64,000 nucleotides of DNA from GCA-002727735 sp038134525 (GTDB taxonomy: Bacteria; Bacteroidota; Bacteroidia; Flavobacteriales_D; Parvicellaceae). The translations under genes were made by a program, and so were the position numbers. Shown here in pieces: positions 42,212 through 52,841 of the stretch. The DNA is taken from the NCBI GenBank assembly GCA_038134525.1, contig JAYPVI010000004.1, positions 62,001 through 126,000 of the forward strand, in the 5' to 3' direction. Under the pieces are notes generated by a model that was given only the letters and a program-made list of their open reading frames with translations, was not told where the DNA came from and did no database searches. The first letter of the stretch is position 1; each line of letters opens with the position of its first letter.

Positions 42212-45200
42212 TTAGTGTGTTTCTGTCACTATCTGTTCTTCTTTTAGTTTATACAAATAGGAATCCATTTTAGACTTATTAATAGAGTACCCTAGAAATC
42301 CATCTAAGTTTTGTAGTCCCTCTAAAAAATCATTTGACACATTGGTTTGAAACTTTCTTGAATTAAGGGTGATAAATGACTTACTCTCTTTATCTAATAA
42401 TTCAAATATGAGTTGTTTTTTTCCTTTGTGATTCTTAATTAGTTTTTCAATGGATGTAATGCGATCTTTCTTCATTTCCTCAAAATCCCAACGTACATAT
42501 AAAGATGCAGTGAGTTTTTCTCTTACATCATCTAGTAACTCAATTTGTTGTATTCTAAATTCTTTTTGGAACTCATCCGATTTATAGTACTTGGGTCGTT
42601 GTTGTACTTTTCCTTTGATATGTAAGAAGTTTCCAGGTACTAAAAAATGCATAAATTTCAAATACTGTTCACCAAACAAACGAAACTCCATTTGGCCTTC
42701 CATGTCCTGCAATTCCAAAACTCCATATTTAGTTCCTCTTCTACTCTCTAAATTGGCGGCAGAATTCGCTAAACCAATAAATGAAAATTCTCGTTCTGGA
42801 AGTTCTTGTAATTTTTCATTCAGCACTTTGAGATTAATATCACAAAAATAATTTAATTCTAGCCTGTAATCCTGTAGAGGATGCCCAGTTAAATAAATAC
42901 CCACCACATCTTTTTCTTTGGTCAACAATTCAAAAGTACTCCATTCCTCCACATGAGGTATTTTGGGTTCTGCTAATTCTACTGTTTCTCCAAACGCATC
43001 AAATAAACTGGCTTGGTTGGTGTTATTTTTGGCTTGAAATGCTTGTCCAAATTTGATGGTTTTTTCAATTAGCGTTTGTTGTTGTTCATCCAACCCAAAA
43101 TATTGTGCTCGGTGAACCCCTTCAAAAGAATCAAAGGCCCCAGCCATAGCAAGACTTTCTAGTACTCTTTTATTGCAATCTTTTAAGCTGACTTTTTTAA
43201 CAAAATCGAATATCGTAAGGAATTTTCCTTCCTTTTTTCTCTGCTCTACAATGTTTTTCACGGGACCATGTCCAACTCCTTTAATTGCCCCTAATCCAAA
43301 TCGTATTTCACCGTTTTCGTTGACGGCAAATTTGTACCAACTTTCATTCACATCTGGCCCTAATACTTTGACTCCCATTCGATTGCACTCTTCCATAAAG
43401 AAAGTTACCGTTTTAATATCATTCATGTTATTACTCAATACGGCAGCCATATACTGAGCTGGATAATGCGCTTTTAAATAAGCGGTTTGGTAAGCAATTA
43501 ATGCATAACACGTACTGTGTGATTTATTAAATGCATAGGAAGCAAACTTCTCCCAATCTTTCCAAATCTTCTCTAGAATTTCTGCATCATGACCTCTTTC
43601 ACCCCCTTGTTGAAGAAATTGGGGTTTCATTTTTGACAGTAACTCAAAATTCTTTTTTCCCATGGCCTTTCTCAATGTGTCAGCCTCCCCTTTTGTAAAT
43701 CCAGCCAGTTTTTGAGATAACAACATCACTTGCTCTTGATATACGGTAATACCATAGGTTTCTTCAAGATACTCTTGCATAGCTGGTAGATCGTATTCAA
43801 TTTCCTCATTGCCGTGTTTTCTCTTAATAAAACTAGGTATGTATTCCAATGGGCCTGGCCTATACAGTGCATTCATCGCAATTAAATCTGAAAAGGCAGT
43901 TGGACGAAGCGATTTCAGGTGCTTCTGCATTCCTGGTGATTCGTATTGGAAAATACCCACTGTTTCACCACGCTGAAATAATTCATACGTTTTTTCATCA
44001 TCAAGTGGGATGGAATCAATATCAATTTCATCTCCCGTCATGGCTTTGATGATCTTGACTGTGTCTTTAATGAGTGTTAGCGTTTTAAGACCCAGAAAAT
44101 CCATTTTTAACAATCCAGCAGATTCCGCTACCGCATTATCAAATTGGGTACACCACATGTCGGAATCTTTAGCTAACGCAACCGGAACAAGGTTTCGAAT
44201 GTCGGAGGGAGTGATGATAACTCCACAGGCATGGATCCCCGTATTTCTAAGCGAACCTTCTATCAATCTAGCTTGACGAATCACATCACCCTCTAACCCT
44301 TCTTCTTCAAGTTTATTAATGAGTTCCTCTGCATTTTTAAATTGATCCGCATTCAACTTTTCCTTAACCTCATCTTTAGACCAACCAAATAACTTATTCA
44401 ATTTTACATCTGGAACTAACTTAGCTAAACGATCTGTTTCTGGCAATGGCAAATCCAAAACCCTACCCGTGTCACGTATGGAAGACTTGGCTGCCATAGT
44501 TCCATAGGTGATGATTTGAGCAACTTGACTTGAACCATATTTATCAATTACATATTGAATTACTTTTCCTCTTCCTTCATCATCAAAGTCAATATCAATA
44601 TCTGGTAGCGATATACGATCAGGGTTTAAGAAACGCTCAAATAGCAGATTATATTCAATGGGATCTACATTAGTAATTCCCGTGCAATAAGCTACAGCTG
44701 AACCAGCGGCAGATCCTCTACCAGGACCAACAGAAACACCCATCTCACGAGCGGCATTACAAAAATCCTGAACAATTAAAAAGTACCCAGGATAGCCTGT
44801 ATTTTTAATGGTCTCTAATTCAAAATCCAATCGTTCCTCAATTTCAGATGTTATTTCTTTATATCGCTTTTTTGCTCCTTCATAGGTAAGGTGTTTTAAA
44901 TAGTTATTTTCTCCCAATTTTAAAGAAGGATCAGCTTTATCTTTTTCGTCTTGAAATTCTGCTGGAATTTGAAATGCAGGAAGCAATACATCGGAAGCTA
45001 AGCGATAGGGCTCACACTTGGAAATGATGTCATTGGTGGTAGAAATGGCTTCAGGCAAATCTGCAAAAAGGGATTTCATCTCTTCTTGGGACTTGAAGTA
45101 ATATTCATCGTTTGAAAATCCAAATCTAAAACCTCTACCTCTACCCTTAGGTGTGGATTTACGTTCACCGTCTTTAATGCACAACAACACATCATGGGCA

Positions 45201-46684
45201 TCAGCATCATCTTGATTCAAATAATAGGTATCGTTGGAAGCAAAATACTTGACCTTGTGCTTTTCAGCAAACTGAAGTAAAACTGTGTTAACTCTGTCTT
45301 CCTCTTCTAGTCCATGACGGAATAATTCAATGTAAAAATCTTCTTTAAACTGTTCTTTCCACCACAAAAATGCTTCTTCTGCTTTGGATTCTCCTTCATT
45401 CAGAATCAGTTGAGGAATTTGACCATATAGCCCCCCTGTGGTAACGATAACATCCTGTTTAAATTGTGGAATGATATTTTGATCAATTCTAGGCACGTAA
45501 TAAAAGCCTTCTACAAATCCGGCTGAGCAGAGCTGAATTAGATTTTGATACCCATTTTTGTTTTTCGCTAAAAAAGGAATTTGGTATCCGTTATCTTTGT
45601 AGGATTTATTCATTCTATCATGACACACATGAAATTCACACCCCACTATAGGAAGAATCTTTTTAGCGTTTAATTCGATTTCTTTCTCTTGGGTCATCTC
45701 TTCGCTTTCATTCAGCTTTTGGATTTCATTTTCGATGCTACTATTGTGCTTGTGAGCGGCTTCCATAAAATGAAAAGCTGCCATCATATTGCCCGAATCA
45801 GAAATGGCAACAGCAGGCATTCTTTCATCTACTGCCTTTTTGATCAAATTATCGACCTGAATAGTAGATTGAAGAACAGAAAATTGGGTTTTGTTATGCA
45901 AATGAGAGAAAGGAACATCTTTTAATTTGGTTAAGGTTTCCTTAATTTCTTTGGAATCAACAGAGGTCTTCTTTTTTGGAGCAGCTGCAAGTTCTTTACT
46001 GGCCTTAAATAAATTGACGTGTTTTAATCCTACTGGTTGGAAAACCGAATTATTTTTTTCAAAAAAGTGAGCATACTGCTCATCATCCAATAGCAATTCT
46101 CCTTTTTGAAAAGATTTTGTTCGAATTAACTCTAAAAAACACCTTGCGGTAGCTTCCACATCAGCTGTAGCATTATGGGCTTCTTTAAATGGTTTATCAA
46201 ATAAAAACTCATGAAGCTCTGACAGCGTAGGCAACTTAAACTTACCCCCTCTTCCACCAGGTAGTTTACATAGTAAGGCCGTGACTTCAGTACACGTATC
46301 CAAGACGGGGAGATCTTGCAAGTTATTTTGCTTTGAAAGTCGATGAAATTCACACCCCATTACATTAAGGTCAAACTTTAAGTTTTGACCTACCAACACC
46401 TTTGTTTTGAACAAAACAGCTTGAAAAGCCTCCAAAACTTCTTGCAAGGAATGACCATTTGTATGGGCAAGAGCTGTAGAAATACCGTGAATTTGTTCAG
46501 ACTGAAAGGGAATATCAAACCCGTCTGGTTTGATTAGAAAATCTTGATGCTCCATTAACGAACCGTCTGCATCATGAAGTTGCCATGCAATTTGTATGCA
46601 CCTGGGCCAATTATCTGTATCGGTTATTGGAGCATTAAATCGCTTGGGTAGTCCAGTTGTTTCGGTGTCAAAAATTAAGTACAT
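42212..46684 (-). CDS. dnaE: DNA polymerase III alpha subunit with fused N-terminal DnaQ-type proofreading exonuclease
   Basis: The replicative polymerase in one chain with its proofreader. Residues 1-195 are a DEDD exonuclease: DTETTG (Asp6, Glu8), GQNLKFDLNV, and AHNATADVEATARCF. The PHP domain starts at about 258, but its metal site looks degraded (HLHNKTQFS where active PHP domains have HxHTxFS). The polymerase core has PDIDIDFDDEGRGKVI near residue 698 and KMDFLGLKTL. Finger, tandem HhH and OB domains follow, ending with a C-terminal part. A length of 1490 residues fits flavobacterial fusions. Proofreading is therefore probably done by the fused exonuclease, not PHP. Confidence 0.96.
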   Translation of the reverse strand: MYLIFDTETTGLPKRFNAPITDTDNWPRCIQIAWQLHDADGSLMEHQDFLIKPDGFDIPFQSEQIHGISTALAHTNGHSLQEVLEAFQAVLFKTKVLVGQNLKFDLNVMGCEFHRLSKQNNLQDLPVLDTCTEVTALLCKLPGGRGGKFKLPTLSELHEFLFDKPFKEAHNATADVEATARCFLELIRTKSFQKGELLLDDEQYAHFFEKNNSVFQPVGLKHVNLFKASKELAAAPKKKTSVDSKEIKETLTKLKDVPFSHLHNKTQFSVLQSTIQVDNLIKKAVDERMPAVAISDSGNMMAAFHFMEAAHKHNSSIENEIQKLNESEEMTQEKEIELNAKKILPIVGCEFHVCHDRMNKSYKDNGYQIPFLAKNKNGYQNLIQLCSAGFVEGFYYVPRIDQNIIPQFKQDVIVTTGGLYGQIPQLILNEGESKAEEAFLWWKEQFKEDFYIELFRHGLEEEDRVNTVLLQFAEKHKVKYFASNDTYYLNQDDADAHDVLLCIKDGERKSTPKGRGRGFRFGFSNDEYYFKSQEEMKSLFADLPEAISTTNDIISKCEPYRLASDVLLPAFQIPAEFQDEKDKADPSLKLGENNYLKHLTYEGAKKRYKEITSEIEERLDFELETIKNTGYPGYFLIVQDFCNAAREMGVSVGPGRGSAAGSAVAYCTGITNVDPIEYNLLFERFLNPDRISLPDIDIDFDDEGRGKVIQYVIDKYGSSQVAQIITYGTMAAKSSIRDTGRVLDLPLPETDRLAKLVPDVKLNKLFGWSKDEVKEKLNADQFKNAEELINKLEEEGLEGDVIRQARLIEGSLRNTGIHACGVIITPSDIRNLVPVALAKDSDMWCTQFDNAVAESAGLLKMDFLGLKTLTLIKDTVKIIKAMTGDEIDIDSIPLDDEKTYELFQRGETVGIFQYESPGMQKHLKSLRPTAFSDLIAMNALYRPGPLEYIPSFIKRKHGNEEIEYDLPAMQEYLEETYGITVYQEQVMLLSQKLAGFTKGEADTLRKAMGKKNFELLSKMKPQFLQQGGERGHDAEILEKIWKDWEKFASYAFNKSHSTCYALIAYQTAYLKAHYPAQYMAAVLSNNMNDIKTVTFFMEECNRMGVKVLGPDVNESWYKFAVNENGEIRFGLGAIKGVGHGPVKNIVEQRKKEGKFLTIFDFVKKVSLKDCNKRVLESLAMAGAFDSFEGVHRAQYFGLDEQQQTLIEKTIKFGQAFQAKNNTNQASLFDAFGETVELAEPKIPHVEEWSTFELLTKEKDVVGIYLTGHPLQDYRLELNYFCDINLKVLNEKLQELPEREFSFIGLANSAANLESRRGTKYGVLELQDMEGQMEFRLFGEQYLKFMHFLVPGNFLHIKGKVQQRPKYYKSDEFQKEFRIQQIELLDDVREKLTASLYVRWDFEEMKKDRITSIEKLIKNHKGKKQLIFELLDKESKSFITLNSRKFQTNVSNDFLEGLQNLDGFLGYSINKSKMDSYLYKLKEEQIVTETH

Positions 46685-46752
46685 AACGTTAACTTAATCT
46701 AATATAATAAGACCTATAAATTAGCGCAAAGATTGTTGAAAACTTAAGGGAC

Positions 46753-47781
46753 TTAAGCACGGTTCGTATACCGTTCCCATTTTTCCAATACTTCTTGAAA
46801 ATAGGAGGGCAAATGGGAATCAAACTCCATAAATTCATCCTTAACGGGATGATGAAAACCTAATGTTTTGGCATGTAAAGCTTGACCAGGCAAAAGCTTA
46901 AAGCAGTTCTCTACAAACTGTTTATACTTAGAAAAACTAGTGCCTTTAATGATTTTATCACCACCATACTCTAAGTCGTGGAACAATGGATGGCCAATGT
47001 GTTTCATGTGAGCCCGAATTTGATGGGTTCTTCCCGTTTCCAGTTTGCACTCTATTAGCGTAACATAGCCGAACCGTTGAATGACTTTATAATGGGTTAT
47101 GGCATGTTTTCCATAATCTTGATCGGGATACCCCACCATTAATTTTCTATTTTTTAAGGACCTTCCAAGGTAAAGATCAACTGTACCCTGCTCATCTTCT
47201 ACATCTCCCCAAACCAATGCTTGGTAAGTACGTTGGGTAGTGCGATCAAAAAACTGTTTGGCTAAATGAGTTAAGGTGTTTTCTGTTTTAGCCACTACCA
47301 TTAGTCCAGTGGTATGCTTATCTAATCGGTGTACTAAACCAGGTCTTCCAAAATAATCAGAGGGTAAGGCAGGAAGATGATCAAAATGATACACTAACGC
47401 GTTGACTAATGTGCCAGAATAATTTCCATAACCAGGGTGAACTACCATATTGGCAGATTTATTAACCACACAAATCTCATCATCTTCATACACGATTTCC
47501 ACAGGAATATTCTCGGGTATTAATTCCAATTGTCGAACTGGATATGGTAGAACAATAGAAATGTCATCCAAGGGTTTTACCTTATAATTCGGCTTGATCT
47601 TTTCTTTATTTACTAGGATGTTCCCATTGTGTGCCGCCAACTGAATTTTATTCCTGGATGTATTTGGAATACGATCCATAAGAAATTTATCTATCCTTAA
47701 TTTTTCTTGACCTTTATCCGCCACATAATGATAGTGCTCAAAGAGTTCTTCTTGTTCCTCTATGTGATCGTCTTCTTTCAA
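46753..47781 (-). CDS. rluD: RluA/RluD-family 23S rRNA pseudouridine synthase
   Basis: Converts specific uridines of the large-subunit rRNA to pseudouridine. An N-terminal S4 RNA-binding domain (LRIDKFLMDRIPNTSRNKIQ) precedes the catalytic domain with the motif LVHRLDKHTTGLMV holding the catalytic Asp. ETGRTHQIRAHMKHIGHPLFHD is the conserved C-terminal block. Length 342 fits. The gene ends the PASTA/T9SS/rluD operon, a linkage also seen in other flavobacteria. Confidence 0.93.
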   Translation of the reverse strand: MKEDDHIEEQEELFEHYHYVADKGQEKLRIDKFLMDRIPNTSRNKIQLAAHNGNILVNKEKIKPNYKVKPLDDISIVLPYPVRQLELIPENIPVEIVYEDDEICVVNKSANMVVHPGYGNYSGTLVNALVYHFDHLPALPSDYFGRPGLVHRLDKHTTGLMVVAKTENTLTHLAKQFFDRTTQRTYQALVWGDVEDEQGTVDLYLGRSLKNRKLMVGYPDQDYGKHAITHYKVIQRFGYVTLIECKLETGRTHQIRAHMKHIGHPLFHDLEYGGDKIIKGTSFSKYKQFVENCFKLLPGQALHAKTLGFHHPVKDEFMEFDSHLPSYFQEVLEKWERYTNRA

Positions 47782-47784
47782 GAA

Positions 47785-50028
47785 TTAATGCTGAATGATT
47801 ATTTTTTTTACTTCTGTCATTCCATTTTTAGAAGAGAACCGAATCAAATAAATTCCATTTTCCCAATGTTGCGTATTTAATATTAATTCATCGCTAATGT
47901 CTTTTGATAATAATTCTCTCCCATGAATATCAAACACCTCAACTACACCCACTAAGTCGGTTTGAATAGTTAACATGAGATTAGCGGGGTTAGGAAAAAT
48001 CATCATATTGTTATCATCTTCTTGAAAATCGGGAAATGAAGCCACATTATCCATAGCCGATGTAAAAACAGGTCGCATCATTAATGATCCTTCGAAAATC
48101 GTGTTTTGAAAACCAGTACCTAGGTTATAATAAATGTCTTGTTTTCGGTTCACATTTTTATCAAATCCGATATTTAATCGTTCAGCAGAAGACTGACGCC
48201 AACCGATATAAAAAGTATCTGAAACCGGCACTAAAGATGGGAGTACATATTCATAGAACCCATTAACCCCTAAATTGTATTGGGGATAATAAAATACCGG
48301 TAAATTGAAATCGTCTGTGGTATATATCATACTTCCTGGCATACCCATGCTGTCTTCCCAAATTTGAATGAAAAAAGGATCTCCGCTTACATCATTAACA
48401 GAGGGAGAAAAATGCATTTTAACAGATCTCAACGTATCATTTGAAATACCATCTGGTAACACAAAACGAAAAGCCAATTCAGCTCCTTGTCCTACTAACC
48501 CATAAGCCGCTTCGGCTGAACCATCATCATACGCGTAATAATTTTCGAAAATTTGATGATGAATTATTGTGTCATTTTCCTTTAATCGCTCTGGTGTAGT
48601 GTTAGATGCCAAATAAAATTGAACTTGAAAATCCACAAACGTATCATTTATCATGGGATTCAACTCAAAACTAGAACCTGGGCTGTAAAGCATATCAAAA
48701 TAGCTTAACGAAGGTACATTTAATACCGAAGCATTGTATGGAATGGTGTTTTCCAAATTTCCCTCGTAGTATACATTCATGGCGCACGGCTGTAATAACT
48801 TTTGCCCAGCAGATGAATTATAGGAAGGTATCACCACTTGATCTAGGGTCATTTCTTGCGCTATTTGTTGGTAATGTTTCCAAGGCATGGCGGTAAAACC
48901 ATCCAATAGCGTCATTGGAGGCTTAGTAAATGCCCAATCATTCATTAAAGTATCTGCTCCTGACCTTGTCTCATTCAAATAAACGTAATCCAAGTTCCAA
49001 TGATCTAAACTCCCCATCAATGAACCGTATGATCGAAAACGGAACTGAAACCCATTTTGAAAATAGGCAGGGTCATCTAAAATTAAATGTTCATAATACC
49101 ATTCATCGCTCGTAAAACCATTAATTCCCCAAAAAGATTGCCATAAAGAGGTAGAAGGCAAATAAAATTCTAAGACTAAAGAATCGTCAGATTCGGGAGC
49201 ATCACCTACTCCACCAGCCTGATAAAAAAATGACATATAAACGGAATCTCCTACACTGTAAGCACTTAAATCAATGGGCTTGGAAGTTAAATCATCTGCC
49301 CATCCCGTAGCTCCAGAAACGGTCCAATCATGGGGATAACCGGTTTCATCTAATCCGTCAAATGTGGCTACGCCAATAGTCCAAGGATTAATGGCATAAT
49401 TATCATTTATAAATACATCTTGATCTATCCAAAGCTTATCTGCATCATCCGATGTTGGAGAGGCAAAAAATAAGGTCAATGAATCTTGCTGATAGTCAGG
49501 TTGTTGACTAACTATTGCCATGTCAGGGCTAAAAGAAGTCCATAAAGAGTCTACAATAGTTCGATTTGGCCATACCACTATCGTATCTGTTAATACAGGG
49601 TAAAAGTTTAAATCCTTCACAATAATCTGTAAAGAATCATTTATAGTAGACGTCTCGATCAACGTATCCACTCCATTTATATTCACACTGTCATACGTGT
49701 AGGAATAAGTTGGATTACTCATGTAGGTGTCAAACACACTGATCACATTGCCACCAAATTCATATAGCGCATACCAGCTGCTGTCTACTATATTAGGTGC
49801 GGTAGTATCGGATGAGTAAGATTTAAACTTGTTAGTAGAAAAATCATCAATGATGGGAAGGTCGATGGTATCTAACAAATAGATGATGTCATTATTCTCC
49901 ACAGCATTATTTCTAACCCTAGGTTGGTTTTCCATAAAAGCATAATTGGTTTTAAGCGGTTCTAACGATTCTTGACCATAAAAAACACCGCAAAATCCAA
50001 TACTGAAAATGAGAAAAAACTTATTCAA
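47785..50028 (-). CDS. large secreted protein with T9SS type A sorting domain
   Basis: Signal peptide (FFLIFSIGFCGVFYGQ), then a long beta-rich region without clear enzyme motif. A MAM/adhesin-like block is visible (PIDLSAYSVGDSVYMSFFYQAGG, HWNLDYVYLN). The end is a T9SS type A domain (MIFPNPANLMLTIQT, VEVFDIHGRELLS, ENGIYLIRF). It sits between a PASTA protein (8-base overlap) and rluD (3-base gap), a conserved position in the phylum. Function unknown. Confidence 0.85.
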   Translation of the reverse strand: MNKFFLIFSIGFCGVFYGQESLEPLKTNYAFMENQPRVRNNAVENNDIIYLLDTIDLPIIDDFSTNKFKSYSSDTTAPNIVDSSWYALYEFGGNVISVFDTYMSNPTYSYTYDSVNINGVDTLIETSTINDSLQIIVKDLNFYPVLTDTIVVWPNRTIVDSLWTSFSPDMAIVSQQPDYQQDSLTLFFASPTSDDADKLWIDQDVFINDNYAINPWTIGVATFDGLDETGYPHDWTVSGATGWADDLTSKPIDLSAYSVGDSVYMSFFYQAGGVGDAPESDDSLVLEFYLPSTSLWQSFWGINGFTSDEWYYEHLILDDPAYFQNGFQFRFRSYGSLMGSLDHWNLDYVYLNETRSGADTLMNDWAFTKPPMTLLDGFTAMPWKHYQQIAQEMTLDQVVIPSYNSSAGQKLLQPCAMNVYYEGNLENTIPYNASVLNVPSLSYFDMLYSPGSSFELNPMINDTFVDFQVQFYLASNTTPERLKENDTIIHHQIFENYYAYDDGSAEAAYGLVGQGAELAFRFVLPDGISNDTLRSVKMHFSPSVNDVSGDPFFIQIWEDSMGMPGSMIYTTDDFNLPVFYYPQYNLGVNGFYEYVLPSLVPVSDTFYIGWRQSSAERLNIGFDKNVNRKQDIYYNLGTGFQNTIFEGSLMMRPVFTSAMDNVASFPDFQEDDNNMMIFPNPANLMLTIQTDLVGVVEVFDIHGRELLSKDISDELILNTQHWENGIYLIRFSSKNGMTEVKKIIIQH

Positions 50029-50875
50029 TGGGTAGCTGATTAGATGTAGTATCGGGAATGAATAAACTATCTAAAGGGATAGATAAATTGGCATCTACCA
50101 GTACAATACTACCAATAGAAATATAAGGGCTCTGACCAGATTCTGGATCAGGGTATTGGTTGTAAATCACAGCATGTAGTGAATCATCCGATGACATTAA
50201 TGTATCGTCATAATGCACATCCAATTCCAATCCAATTTCGTTGGCTTTTAGCTTAGCTATTTCGATATTCATCCCTTTAAAAATGGGCAGTTCAATGGGT
50301 TTCCCCTTACTGCCACTTCCATATACCAACGTCAAGGTGGCCCCTTTTGGTATGCGTTGACCTGCTTTAACGGGACTTCCATTAAATAATACTTGTAATA
50401 CTTTATCTCTGTCTTTATGGTCTTTTAATTCCAGCACCACTTTAAAGCCCAATAATTCTAGGCGCTTTTTACCTATTGTTTTGGAAGTCACTCTACTGAG
50501 TAGATCTGGGACTGCTTTGGTACTATCTTGTTTCTTTACAATCGTTAAATAAATTCTTCTATTGGGTTTTACATAGCTCATGAATTTTTGCGTATGAGGT
50601 AATGGGTCTTGTTGTATTACCATCCCCGTAGGATATTGATCAGAATATACCGAATCTCTTATTTCAAAACGCAGTTCTAAATCAGCTAAACTATCTTCTA
50701 CGTCTTGGATCTGGATACCAACCAATGTAGGAACCGCTATTTTAACCCCGTGATTCGTGTAATCATCTAGATGGCTCATGGTGTAATAGAAAATACTGAA
50801 CAAAGCGATTAACGCAAGTGTGGTATTAACTAAAAACAACCGTGAAATAAAAAACTTGAAAAACCTTTTGATCAT
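50021..50875 (-). CDS. membrane-anchored protein with three PASTA domains
   Basis: One N-terminal membrane helix (about 14-32) anchors an extracytoplasmic region with three PASTA domains: about 48-115 (VPTLVGIQIQDVEDSL), 120-190 (VPDLLSRVTSKTIGKKRLELLGFKV) and 197-265 (LPIFKGMNIEIAKLKANEIGLEL). PASTA modules bind peptidoglycan or beta-lactam-like ligands. No kinase or transpeptidase is attached, so it may be a cell-wall scaffold. In relatives the gene lies next to ddl, which is 2.6 kb away here. Confidence 0.88.
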   Translation of the reverse strand: MIKRFFKFFISRLFLVNTTLALIALFSIFYYTMSHLDDYTNHGVKIAVPTLVGIQIQDVEDSLADLELRFEIRDSVYSDQYPTGMVIQQDPLPHTQKFMSYVKPNRRIYLTIVKKQDSTKAVPDLLSRVTSKTIGKKRLELLGFKVVLELKDHKDRDKVLQVLFNGSPVKAGQRIPKGATLTLVYGSGSKGKPIELPIFKGMNIEIAKLKANEIGLELDVHYDDTLMSSDDSLHAVIYNQYPDPESGQSPYISIGSIVLVDANLSIPLDSLFIPDTTSNQLPIE

Positions 50876-50891
50876 ATGAGTTTAATTGTGA

Positions 50892-50925
50892 CAAATATAG
50901 TTATTACCATTTAAGTAAATTACAA
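50892..50925 (-). promoter_or_regulatory. possible promoter of the PASTA/T9SS/rluD operon
   Basis: Minus strand TTG, 23 bases, TATATTTG. The -7 is perfect but the spacing is at the long end of the range. Confidence 0.45.
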
Positions 50926-50948
50926 TATATTATTCTACATTTAAGTAA

Positions 50949-52271
50949 ATGAGCTTTGAAAAAAAATTAAATTACTTCATATTTGGTATAAGCATATTTA
51001 TCCTTGTTTTATATTGTATTGCAGGACTGTATTGTCACCCATCTGGTGATGATTTTACCTATGCTTTACTTGGAAAGTCTAATTTTGTAGAAATCGTTTT
51101 AGCCGAAAGAGAAAGATGGAACGGTAGATACATTTCTAATTTTTTGGTAATTGCAAGTCCCTTGAACTGGGGTGGTTTCTTGGGTTATCAATTCATGTCT
51201 ATTTGTCTAATTATTTTTTGTTTGGTCCTTTACATTTTTATATTCAACAATATTTTAGGTAAGGGCTCATTATTAATTGGTTGTTCTGCTTTTGTCATTA
51301 ATTTGAGTATCTTACCAGATATAACTGAAGGTATTTACTGGTATACTGGTGCATGGACCTACATACCTGGTATTCTGCTATTAATTTCTGGTTTATCAAT
51401 CCTTTTAAAAAAAGGTATAAAGTCAAATCTATCTGTTCTTTTATTCACATCATTGATTTTTATTCTTGCTTGTGGGTTCAATGAGTTAGTTCCTCTTTTA
51501 GGATTTTTTATTTTTTTAGTATAGCTAATGCTAGAGAGAAAGTCAATTTTGATTTATTACCTCGTTTTATTTTCAATTCTATTTCTGTATGTATTTCTTG
51601 CCGAAGGCAATTCAAAAAGAGCTGCATATTTCACTTCGAATCATAATATCACAGAGACCATTTTTATGGGTTTAGCTTACACAATAAGATTTATTGGTGA
51701 ATGGATCATTAATCCTGCTTTTTACTTAATTATTTTTGTGATTTCAAAATCGGTTTATAAAATCAAAAAAAAACCTTCAGTATTTAAAAATCCTTTATTC
51801 ATTATCTTTTTTCTAACCATTCCCACATTCATTTCTTGTGCAGCTCCCATATGGAATACCGGTATCTTAGGACAGTACAGAACACCTAACCTTTCTAGTA
51901 CTTTATTTGTTTTGTCTGTTGTTTATCTGGTGCTGGTAAATAAAGACTTTATTTCTTCAATGATTGCGAAAATTAAATTTCAAAAATTAGCACTAACAGC
52001 TTCTATTTTGTTTTTCATTTCTTGGAAGAATAATGGAATATTATTTTATGAAATAGCAAACGGTAGCATTAGCCAATTTGATATTGAAATGAACGACAGA
52101 TATGAAAAAATTAAAACCTGTGCAGATAATGTATGCTACCTTCCAGAAATTAAAAATAAATCAAAAACATTGTTTGTTTATCCATTGACAGAAAATCCTA
52201 AAAATTGGCAAAATGAATGTTATCAATTGTATTTCAAATCAGGTGAAATACATAAGGAAATTACATATTAG
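50949..52271 (+). pseudogene. DUF6056-like polytopic membrane protein gene interrupted by one in-frame amber codon
   Basis: Two consecutive open frames, 50949-51524 and 51528-52271, are in the same phase and separated by a single TAG at 51522-51524. Together they would make a ~440-residue membrane protein. The first half has HPSGDDFTYALL and RERWNGRYISNFL, typical of DUF6056 proteins (probable glycan-related membrane enzymes); the second continues with helices (FLYVFLAEGNSKRAAYF, GEWIINPAFYLIIFVISK) and a soluble tail. Because the phase does not change, this is a substitution rather than an indel in the nearby T runs. It may be a recent nonsense mutation, a sequencing error or, less likely, readthrough. 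Confidence 0.7.
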
Positions 52272-52836
52272 ATAAAAAACCTATTAGCTTTTTAACTGCT
52301 ACACCTCTATGGCTGATTTCATTCTTTTGCTTCATAGTCATTTGTGCAAATGATTGATCAAATCCAGTAGGTTTAAAAATAGGATCGTAACCAAATCCAT
52401 CATCGCCTGTTTTTTGATGCAGAATCTCCCCTACTACTTGTCCTTCAAAAAAATACTCTTCCTCATTTAGAATAAGTGAAATTACCGTTCTAAAACGAGC
52501 AGATCTATTCTTTTGACCCTCCATTTCAAACAGCAATTTTTGCATATTAGCTTCTGCGGTTGCTTTTTCACCAGCATATCGGGCGGAATACACTCCAGGT
52601 TTACCACCTAATGCCTCTACTTCTAAGCCCGTATCATCTGCAAAGCATGATAATCCTGTTTTTTGATAAATATATTGAGACTTAATTAGTGCATTTTCTT
52701 CTAATGTTGACCCTGTTTCTGCAATATCATCATGTAGGCCCATTTCTTTTAAACCTAATACCTCAAAACTTTTAACAGCCGATTTAATTTCAAGTAATTT
52801 ATTTGGATTATGGGTGGCGAAAATGAGTTTTTTCAT
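52261..52836 (-). CDS. rdgB: RdgB/HAM1 family non-canonical purine NTP pyrophosphatase
   Basis: Removes dITP, XTP and ITP from the nucleotide pool. It begins IFATHNPNKLLEIK and contains DDTGLEVEALGGKPGVYSARYAG, the family signature, and GDDGFGYDPIF. Length 191 is standard. The 3' end overlaps the convergent interrupted gene by 11 bases, and its start faces the yefM-yoeB operator. Confidence 0.95.
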   Translation of the reverse strand: MKKLIFATHNPNKLLEIKSAVKSFEVLGLKEMGLHDDIAETGSTLEENALIKSQYIYQKTGLSCFADDTGLEVEALGGKPGVYSARYAGEKATAEANMQKLLFEMEGQKNRSARFRTVISLILNEEEYFFEGQVVGEILHQKTGDDGFGYDPIFKPTGFDQSFAQMTMKQKNEISHRGVAVKKLIGFLSNM

Positions 52837-52841
52837 TTTTT

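Noticed and set aside
46685..46752. Promoter before dnaE (AATCTTTG)
   Set aside because: First -7 base mismatched and no TTG at an acceptable distance.
51500..51530. Frameshift in T homopolymers as the cause of the split DUF6056-like gene
   Set aside because: Both parts are in the same phase, so an indel cannot explain the stop; a substitution is needed.
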